Positions 57,160 through 64,000 of a stretch of DNA of 64,000 bases are shown in pieces (position 1 is the first letter of the stretch; each line of letters opens with the position of its first letter). The notes beneath the pieces are model-generated. The model was not told the origin of the DNA and did not search any database. It saw only the letters and a list, made by a program, of their open reading frames with translations. A program made the translations under genes and the position numbers. Source of the stretch: Roseiarcus sp963798015 (GTDB lineage: Bacteria; Pseudomonadota; Alphaproteobacteria; Rhizobiales; Beijerinckiaceae); NCBI GenBank assembly GCA_963798015.1, contig CAWCSA010000024.1:62001-126000 (forward strand), read 5' to 3'.

Positions 57160-57822
57160 ATGAAGCGTTCGGTAATCGCAGCGCTGGGCGCCGCCGTCAT
57201 CGGGATGCTTGGTGCGAGTTCCGCTGTGGAAGCGGCCACCGTCGACTTCAACTTCAGTGCGCTTGATGGGAGTATCCTTCACGACGGTACATCCTTGAGC
57301 GACTCGACGTACCTCGACTTCGTTGGCGCGATCCAGCTGGTTACGTCTCTGGGCTCTGGCGACGCTTCGGGGCTCAATGAGAACGATACGATCACGCTTA
57401 CTGGGGAAACCACACCAACGACTTCTAATGCGATCATTTATGGGTCAACGCCTGGCCCGCTCGGAGCCGACGTCGTCCTGACGTGGCCGATGGTCGTCGG
57501 GCCTGGGGTGGACATGTTCACTGAAACGCTGACCACGGTGACGACGATCGTCACCGTGCCAAGTATTGACCCTGACTTTATCGCCGTCACCCTGACCGGA
57601 ACGCTAACCGACACCCAGCATCTGTTCACGAATTCGCCTGTTATTCTCAGTTTCACCGCCACCCAAACTGGCCCGAACATCCCCAGCGTTGCGTTCTCCA
57701 ACTCGACGACGGGCGTCACCCCTTCCATTCCCGAGCCGTCAACCTGGGTGATGATGGCGCTTGGCTTCGGCGCACTCGGTTATGCCGGGTTCCGCCGGCG
57801 CATGACCCTGCTTTCGGCGTAG
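57160..57822 (+). CDS. PEP-CTERM sorted surface protein 1
   Basis: A 220-residue secreted protein. A signal peptide (1-26, MKRSVIAALGAAVIGMLGAS...) precedes a Thr/Ser-rich mature part of beta character with repeated TLTGTLTDT-like patterns, and the C-terminus is the sorting signal IPEPSTWVMMALGFGALGYAGFRRR: PEP box, hydrophobic helix and Arg cluster. Such proteins are cleaved and sorted by an exosortase, often to an exopolysaccharide matrix; no exosortase gene lies in the window. A second PEP-CTERM gene follows. Confidence 0.88.
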   Translation: MKRSVIAALGAAVIGMLGASSAVEAATVDFNFSALDGSILHDGTSLSDSTYLDFVGAIQLVTSLGSGDASGLNENDTITLTGETTPTTSNAIIYGSTPGPLGADVVLTWPMVVGPGVDMFTETLTTVTTIVTVPSIDPDFIAVTLTGTLTDTQHLFTNSPVILSFTATQTGPNIPSVAFSNSTTGVTPSIPEPSTWVMMALGFGALGYAGFRRRMTLLSA

Positions 57823-58220
57823 GGCCACCTGGCTTCTGTCAAGTGACTGCAAAAGGCCGCCTGTGTGGGCCTTGTTTTGCCCGGCGCTGGTCATCCTGTG
57901 GCGCGAGGCCGAGCTTCATATTTCCGACGGCGGCTTGACCGGTTGAGACGGTGTTCGCCAACCTTGACACGCAGAATGCCGATCTTGTTGTCGCCGGCCG
58001 CGAGGCGCGCGCCCAACCCCAAACTAGGGATGACCTGCGACCCACGACTGATTAGTGCATTTTTTTTGCACTGCGGAAGAAGTTGGATCGGGATAAACGG
58101 TCAGGCTGCCTTAACGTTCGCGTCTCATGTTCAGAGAGGCCTGCAGAATCAATACGTTGCGCCGCCGGGTGCACTCCCGTTTTCATTTCACTTTGTTAGG
58201 AGCGACGCAGCGGAAGCGGC
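57823..58220. other. intergenic region between the two PEP-CTERM genes
   Basis: About 400 bases with no convincing gene. One feature stands out: AGTGCA (58054-58059) and TGCACT (58067-58072) flank a T run and can form a hairpin, which may act as a terminator element. A 119-codon frame at 57865 has no family features and no ribosome-binding site and is not listed. Confidence 0.5.
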
Positions 58221-58249
58221 TTGACAGGCTTCTTTTGTGCTGCTACCCA
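58221..58249 (+). promoter_or_regulatory. candidate promoter of PEP-CTERM gene 2
   Basis: TTGACA (58221-58226), a 17-bp spacer and TACCCA (58244-58249). The -35 is perfect, the -10 is weak. The first ATG of the downstream gene, 58284, lies 35 bases after it, a normal leader length. Confidence 0.5.
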
Positions 58250-58300
58250 ATAGTTGTGTGCGGCCGATTAGGGGATTTTTAAGATGCGCAAAACGCTTTT

Positions 58301-58368
58301 GATGACAACCGGTGATGACAACCGGGTGATGACAACCGGGTGATGACAACCGGGTGATGACAACCGGG
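58301..58368 (+). repeat. 14-bp tandem repeat in signal-peptide codons, five units
   Basis: Units of GATGACAACCGGGT: 58301-58313 (one G short, 13 bp), 58314-58327, 58328-58341, 58342-58355, and 58356-58368 (last unit merging into CTGGCC). Because 14 is not a multiple of three, each unit added or lost shifts the frame. Each unit also contains ATG ACA ACC GGG TGA with the stop overlapping the next ATG (TGATG). Confidence 0.95.
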
Positions 58369-58989
58369 CTGGCCTGGTTGGCCTTGACCGGAGCGGCAGG
58401 GGCCGTGACGGTTACTTTGACTCACGGACCACAGGACCCGCAGTACTTCGAGGGGGCGCCTCTTCCTTCGAATGGCGCTACCTTCAACGTTGGCACCACT
58501 GTGTGGTCCACCGTGTCTGGCAACGCCTCGACCGAAACGGGAAGTGTTCCAAATCAGTATGCCGTTCCTCTTGGAATGGGCGACACGACCTATATGTCCG
58601 TGTTCGGCGGTGGCACAGAGATGGCAACCTTCGCCACGGACCAGACCAGCATCAGCATCTACTGGGGGTCGATCGACCCAGGAAATGGATTTACTGCGGT
58701 CACCATCAACGGCTATACGTTGACCGGTGCGCAACTGGGGATGATGGGCGCGACCGACGATGGCAATCAACTGTCGCCTACTTCTAACGAGCTGGTTACG
58801 ATCTCGGGTCTTGGGGCGTTCAGGACGGCGGAGTTCTCCTCGTCAACCAATTCATTCGAGTTCAGCCTTGGCGCTAATGCTCCCGGGACTCCCGAGCCGT
58901 CGACCTGGGTGATGATGACCCTTGGATTTGCCGGGCTCGGTTATGCCGCGTTCCGCCGGAACTCACAGGGCCGGGCGCTCGCGATCTGA
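58357..58989 (+). CDS. PEP-CTERM sorted surface protein 2, repeat-expanded start
   Basis: The intact frame from ATG 58357 codes 210 residues: MTTGLAWLALTGAAGAVTV, a mature domain with TEMATFATDQTSISIYWGSIDPGNGF, and the sorting signal PEPSTWVMMTLGFAGLGYAAFRRN. The normal start appears to be ATG 58284 (MRKTLL), whose codons would join MTTGLAWLALTG if the tandem repeat were one unit long. With five units the displacement is 55 bases, so 58284 is out of frame and stops at 58341-58343. Expression then needs internal initiation at 58357, or repeated termination-reinitiation at TGATG overlaps. The start is therefore uncertain; the protein itself is clear. Confidence 0.82.
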   Translation: MTTGLAWLALTGAAGAVTVTLTHGPQDPQYFEGAPLPSNGATFNVGTTVWSTVSGNASTETGSVPNQYAVPLGMGDTTYMSVFGGGTEMATFATDQTSISIYWGSIDPGNGFTAVTINGYTLTGAQLGMMGATDDGNQLSPTSNELVTISGLGAFRTAEFSSSTNSFEFSLGANAPGTPEPSTWVMMTLGFAGLGYAAFRRNSQGRALAI

Positions 58990-59011
58990 TCCTTTACGTC
59001 TCGAAACGTTT

Positions 59012-59045
59012 GCAAGGGGCCGCCGCGAGGCGGCCCTTCTTTTTG
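59012..59045. terminator. intrinsic terminator between PEP-CTERM gene 2 and mmcB
   Basis: AAGGGGCCGCC (59012-59022) pairs with GGCGGCCCTT (59027-59036) and is followed by TTCTTTTT-like T runs. It lies 23 bases after the PEP-CTERM gene 2 stop and 53 before the converging mmcB stop, so it may serve both. Confidence 0.85.
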
Positions 59046-59097
59046 CCAAGGAACTTGCGCAAGTTCAGGCAAATCGGCGGCCTGCGCCGCTTGCCAG

Positions 59098-59571
59098 TTA
59101 GAATTCCAGAGTAGCCGCCGGATCAGCCAGACGATGTAGCCGGTCGGCCGCCGCGAGGGCGAAGCGCAGCAGGAGCGCGCGGCGGCTGGCCGGCGCCATA
59201 CGCTGCAATTCGGCCTCCCGCACGATCTCCGCGCCATAAGGGTCAGCGACGATGAGGCCCGCCTCGAGGGGCATCAGGGTCGTTGGCGTTTGCTCCGAGA
59301 TGGCGAAGTAGAGCCGGTCGCAGCATGCGGAATAATCGCGCCACTTGTGGTCGGCGCGAAAGTCCGCGGCGCATGACTTGATCTCGACGATCAACACCTC
59401 GCCGTCGCGATTGACGGCCGCGATGTCGGCGCGGCGTCCGTCGGTCAGCGCGAGTTCGGTTACGCTTGAGAAACCCCGCGTCCGGAGAAGCCGCCGCACC
59501 CCGCGGGCGATCATCAGCGCCGCCTCAGACTGGCGCCCGTCCGACGGAAGGGTTTGCACTTCCTTCCACAT
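59098..59571 (-). CDS. mmcB: MmcB-family DNA repair protein
   Basis: A 157-residue PD-(D/E)xK nuclease-like protein: FSSVTELALTDGRRADIAAVNRDGEVLIVEIKS gives the Asp and the ExK of the fold. The family was named for mitomycin-C resistance in Caulobacter and is often under SOS control; no LexA box was seen here. It is the last gene of a coupled operon, its ATG overlapping the stop of the GMC oxidoreductase gene (TGATG). Confidence 0.88.
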   Translation of the reverse strand: MWKEVQTLPSDGRQSEAALMIARGVRRLLRTRGFSSVTELALTDGRRADIAAVNRDGEVLIVEIKSCAADFRADHKWRDYSACCDRLYFAISEQTPTTLMPLEAGLIVADPYGAEIVREAELQRMAPASRRALLLRFALAAADRLHRLADPAATLEF

Positions 59572-61184
59572 CAGGCGGCCCCAGCATCGGCGAGGATCAT
59601 TTCAGCCGCCTTCTCGGCGATCATCATCGTCGGCGACCCGGTATTGCCGGAGGTGATGCGAGGCATCACCGACGCGTCGGCGACACGTAAGCATGCCAAC
59701 CCGTGAACCCTCAGCCGTTCGTCGATCACAGCGAACCGATCCTGCGCCAATCCCATCTTCGCGGTCCCGACAGGGTGGAAGATCGTCGTGCCGATCTCGC
59801 CCGCCGCCCGCATCAGCTCATCGTCCGACTGCAAGTTTGCGCCGGGCTTGAGCTCCTTCGGCGCGTAACGTGCGAGCGCGGGCGCGGCGGCGAGCCGACG
59901 GGTGAGGCGAATGGAGTCCACCGCCACTCGTTGGTCGGCGAGAGCCGACAGATAATTGGGTTGGATGACCGGCGCGGCGCGCGGATCGGCGCTCGCAATA
60001 TGGGTCGAGCCGCGGCTCTCCGGCCGCAAATTGCAGACGCTGATCGTTATCGCTGGATAGGCGTGCATCGGTTCGCCGAAACGGTCGAGCGACAGCGGCT
60101 GGACATGGAATTCGATATTGGCGGTGTCGTAGTCGGGCGAGGACCTCGCGAACAGGCCAAGCTGCGAAGGCGCCATGGTCAGCGGGCCGCGGCGGCGAAG
60201 GCCGTAGTCGAGCCCCATCATTCCCCGCTTGAACAAGGACTGGTAGTCGACGTTGAGCGTGCGCGCGCCCGTGACGCCGAAGATCGCTCGCAGCTGCAGA
60301 TGGTCCTGCAGATTTTCGCCGACCCCCGGCAACGCATGGACCACCGAGGCGCCGATCGCCTTGAGGCGATCTGGGTCGCCGACGCCCGAAAGCTCTAAGA
60401 GTTGCGGCGAGCCGATCGCGCCTGCCGACAGAACGACTTCCCGGCCGGCGCGCGCCTCGTGACTGACCCCGTGCTGGCTGTAGCGCAAGCCTGTGGCGCG
60501 GCGTCCCTCGAACAGAATGCGCTCGACATGCGCTCCGGTCACGAGATGCAGGTTCGGTCGTTTGAGGATCGGCTTCAAGAACGCCGTCGCCGCGCTCCAG
60601 CGCCGGCCGCGGCGCTGGTTGACCTCGAAATAGCCAGAACCTTCGTTGTCGCCCTGATTGAAGTCGGCGATCTTCGGGATGCCGATTTCGACCCCGGCCT
60701 CCCGCACCGCGTCGAGGATCGGCCACGACACGCGCGGGCGCTCGACCCGCCATTCGCCCCCAGACCCATGCAGCTCGCTGAGGCCGCCGTGATGGTCCTC
60801 TTGACGCAGGAAGTAGGGCAGCACGTCGTCCCAGCTCCAGCCGGCGAGGCCGAGCTGGCGCCAGCCGTCATAGTCGGCCGCCTGGCCACGCATATAGATC
60901 ATGGCGTTGATGGCCGACGAGCCGCCCACCACGCGGCCGCGCGGATAGGCGATCGAGCGACCCCTCAAATTCGGCTCCGGCGCGGTCTTGAACATCCAGT
61001 CCGCGCGCGGATTGCCGATGGCGTAGAGATAGCCGACGGGAATATGGAACCAGATCCAGTTGTCGCGGCCGCCAGCCTCGACGAGAAGCACGCGGTTCCT
61101 GGGATCGCGGCTCAGCCGATTGGCGAGCACGCAGCCGGCCGAGCCGGCGCCGACGACGATGAAATCATAGGTCTCGGCGTTCAT
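59571..61184 (-). CDS. GMC-family FAD oxidoreductase
   Basis: A 537-residue flavoenzyme like choline dehydrogenase. FIVVGAGSAGCVLANRLS is the FAD dinucleotide fold, YPRGRVVGGSSAINAMIYMRG the GMC signature 1, and GAIGSPQLLELSGVGD signature 2. The C-terminal catalytic His is in IFHPVGTAKMG, and the last Asn/His pair is in ITSGNTGSPTMMIAEKAAEMI. It oxidises an alcohol, unknown which. It overlaps the ATP-binding gene upstream by four bases, tying it to the transporter operon. Confidence 0.92.
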   Translation of the reverse strand: MNAETYDFIVVGAGSAGCVLANRLSRDPRNRVLLVEAGGRDNWIWFHIPVGYLYAIGNPRADWMFKTAPEPNLRGRSIAYPRGRVVGGSSAINAMIYMRGQAADYDGWRQLGLAGWSWDDVLPYFLRQEDHHGGLSELHGSGGEWRVERPRVSWPILDAVREAGVEIGIPKIADFNQGDNEGSGYFEVNQRRGRRWSAATAFLKPILKRPNLHLVTGAHVERILFEGRRATGLRYSQHGVSHEARAGREVVLSAGAIGSPQLLELSGVGDPDRLKAIGASVVHALPGVGENLQDHLQLRAIFGVTGARTLNVDYQSLFKRGMMGLDYGLRRRGPLTMAPSQLGLFARSSPDYDTANIEFHVQPLSLDRFGEPMHAYPAITISVCNLRPESRGSTHIASADPRAAPVIQPNYLSALADQRVAVDSIRLTRRLAAAPALARYAPKELKPGANLQSDDELMRAAGEIGTTIFHPVGTAKMGLAQDRFAVIDERLRVHGLACLRVADASVMPRITSGNTGSPTMMIAEKAAEMILADAGAA

Positions 61185-62139
61185 GCCGCCACAGCCCAGC
61201 AGGCGACTTCGCGGCCCTGCTTGCGCTCCAGTGGGGGCTTGTCGACGCGGCAGCGATCGAAGGCGAGCCGGCAGCGCGGATGAAACGCGCAGCCCGGCGG
61301 CGGCGCGAAGGGCGACGGCGGCTCGCCGGAAAGCAGGATGCGATCGCGCCTGGCGGTCGGGTCGGCGACCGGCGTCGCCGAGAGGAGCGCCTGCGTGTAG
61401 GGGTGCTGCGGGCTGTCGAAGATCGCGGCGCGGGCGCCGAGCTCGACGGCATTGCCGAGGTAGATCACCATCACTTCATCAGCGATGTGGCGCACGACCG
61501 AAAGATCGTGCGAGACGAACACATAAGCAAGCGCAAATTCCTCCTGCAAGCTGGCGAGCAGGTTAAGCGCCTGGGCGCGGATCGACACATCCAACGCCGA
61601 CACGGGCTCGTCGAGCACCAGGATCTTCGGCTTCAACATGAGAGCGCGGGCGATGGCGATGCGCTGGCGCTGACCGCCCGAGAACATGTGCGGGTAGCGA
61701 TGATAATATTCGGGCCTCAAGCCGACCTTGGCCATGATCGAGAGGGCCTCAGCCTTGCGCTCGGCGGGCTTAAGGTCGGTGTTGACGAGCAGCGGCTCCT
61801 CGAGCGCCTTGCCGATCGTCTGGCGCGGGTTGAGCGACCCATAGGGGTTCTGGAACACGATCTGAATTTCCCGCCTGAGGCGCTTGCGCGTCTCCGCGCT
61901 CGCCTGCGCGACATCCTCGCCGTCGATCAAGAGCGAGCCCGCGGTCGGATTTTCGATCAAGGTAAGGAGCCGCGCCAGCGTTGACTTGCCCGAACCGGAC
62001 TCGCCGACCACCGCCAGCGTGCGCCCGGCATGAAGCGAGAAGGACACGCCGACGAGCGCTTTGATCGTCGTGTGGCGGCGGAACGCGCCACGCGACACGG
62101 AGTAATCCCGTGTCAGGCCCCTGGCCTCGAGGATGGCGG

Positions 62140-62143
<4 letters not shown>
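61181..62143 (-). CDS. peptide/opine-type ABC transporter ATP-binding protein (OppF/DppF type)
   Basis: A 320-residue ATPase. Walker A GESGSGKST, signature MFSGGQRQRIAIARAL, Walker B ILVLDEPVSALDVS and the C-terminal Cys-containing PSPFAPPPGCAFHPRCRLAFDRC, which in DppF/OppF proteins carries an iron-sulfur or structural Cys set. It pairs with the DppD-type ATPase upstream. Start overlaps the dppD-type stop by four bases. Confidence 0.92.
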
Positions 62144-63143
<1,000 letters not shown>

Positions 63144-63144
<1 letters not shown>

Positions 63145-64000
63145 CAGCCTCTCCGCATCTTCGGATCGAGCGCGTCACGCAAGCCGTCGCCTGTGAGATT
63201 GATGGCGACGACCGTGATGAGAATCGCCAGGCCGGGAAACGCGACGATCCACGGATTGGACTGAATGAACTCGCGCAAGTCGGCCAGCATCGACCCCCAT
63301 TCCGGCGTCGGCGGCTGGGCGCCAAGGCCAAGAAAGCCGAGCGCCGCCGCCTCGAGAATGGCGCTCGACACGCCAAGCGCCGCCTGCACGATGAGGGGAG
63401 CGAGACAATTCGGCAGCACGGTCGACGTGGCGAGCCGGAGCGGCCCGACGCCGACCACGCGCGCGGCGGTCACATAGTCCTTGTTCAGTTCACCCAGCGC
63501 AGATGCGCGCGCGAGCCGCACGTAGGCGGGCAGATAGACGATCGTCACCGCGATGATGGTGTTGGCAAGGCTTGGCCCCAGCACCGCGACGACAAGCACA
63601 GCGAGCACCAGGCTGGGCACCGCCATGATCAAATCCATGAAGCGCGTGATGGCGACGTCGAAGACGGGCCCGGCCATCGCCGCGACGAGACCGAGCGCGA
63701 CGCCGACAATGAACGACACGCACATGACCGAGAGGCCGATGAACAGCGACACTCGCGCCCCGAAGATGAGGCGCGACAGCATGTCGTGGCCGTCGCCGTC
63801 GGTTCCGAGCACGAAGCGCCACGAGCCGCCCGCTTCCCATACCGGCGGCGCCCGCACCGCATCACGGAATTGCTCGATGGGAGAATGCGGCGCAACGAAA
63901 TTGGCCGTCAGGCCTAAGAGAACGATGATCGCGAAGACGGCGAGGCCAAACACTGCGCCACGATTTTCCCGGAACGCGGCCCAGAACGACGCGAGCGGCG
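63144..64000 (-). CDS. peptide/opine-type ABC transporter permease (DppC type), truncated at window end
   Basis: The frame is open to the window edge: the codons beyond the first in-frame GTG at 63953 read PLASFWAAFRENRGA, typical of the N-terminal cytoplasmic segment of DppC, so the true start lies outside. It has an N-terminal membrane helix, the periplasmic HPFGTDxxGRDxxSR-like LGTDGDGHDMLSRLIFGARVSL, four further helices, and the EAA loop EAAALGFLGLGAQPPTPEWG. Substrate-binding protein and DppB-type permease must be upstream outside the window. Confidence 0.92.

Noticed and set aside
57865..58224. Protein-coding gene between the PEP-CTERM genes
   Set aside because: The 119-codon frame has no ribosome-binding site or recognisable fold and crosses an AT-rich hairpin.
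58301..58368. CRISPR array
   Set aside because: The units are 14 bp and directly abutting without spacers, and no cas gene is nearby.

Overview
This window looks like chromosomal DNA from a high-GC alphaproteobacterium of the order Hyphomicrobiales (Rhizobiales). A Beijerinckiaceae- or Methylocystaceae-like host is my best guess from memory of gene families. The evidence is the mnmE-mnmG-rsmG-parA-parB block with two perfect parS sites, the phaR, MmcB, metX-metW and dnaG-rpoD content, PEP-CTERM proteins ending in the PEPSTWVMM type of anchor, and abundant palindromic intergenic repeats. No database search was possible, so family names rest on motifs read in the translations.

Layout. 0-4.2 kb: a truncated MHS-type permease, a TIR-Sel1 protein, and rplK-rplA without nusG or rplJL-rpoBC beside them. 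4.2-7 kb: a PstS-like phosphate-binding protein coupled to an MFS permease carrying a phosphate:H+ symporter-like motif. 7-16.4 kb: hrpB, a conserved hypothetical, both subunits of an aconitase-X enzyme, an RhlE helicase, an acyl-CoA synthetase and adenosine kinase. 16.4-23.3 kb: a membrane protein, YggS, YchF, two MaoC-like proteins, a DUF937 protein, a lipoprotein hydrolase and an acyl-CoA thioesterase. 23.3-36.8 kb: two direct copies of a 1.39-kb IS bracket pgi, an ABC-F ATPase, holA, leuB, metX-metW and an M20 amidohydrolase. 36.8-39 kb is a decayed zone (DUF3574 pseudogene, inverted repeats, tRNA-like fragment) with an RraA-like gene. 39-45.3 kb: parB, parA, rsmG, mnmG, mnmE. 45.3-52.7 kb: gpmA, a methyltransferase, gloB, phaR, an IS5-type element inside a decayed gene, prmB and an aldo/keto reductase. 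52.8-57 kb: dnaG-rpoD. 57-59 kb: two PEP-CTERM proteins. 59-64 kb: a tightly overlapping operon of a peptide-type ABC transporter, a GMC oxidoreductase and MmcB.

Most genes are housekeeping. The unusual material is in the details: (i) a 14-bp tandem repeat in the signal-peptide codons of the second PEP-CTERM gene, in which each unit is a tiny cistron whose TGA overlaps the next ATG; (ii) a periplasmic phosphate-binding protein paired with an MFS permease instead of an ABC permease; (iii) in-frame palindromic repeat insertions inside HrpB and inside the G domain of MnmE; (iv) a dispersed intergenic repeat family of about 0.3 kb built around AATCCAAGGAAATCCAAG; and (v) an IS with a 16-bp target duplication whose two copies share a short mosaic patch.
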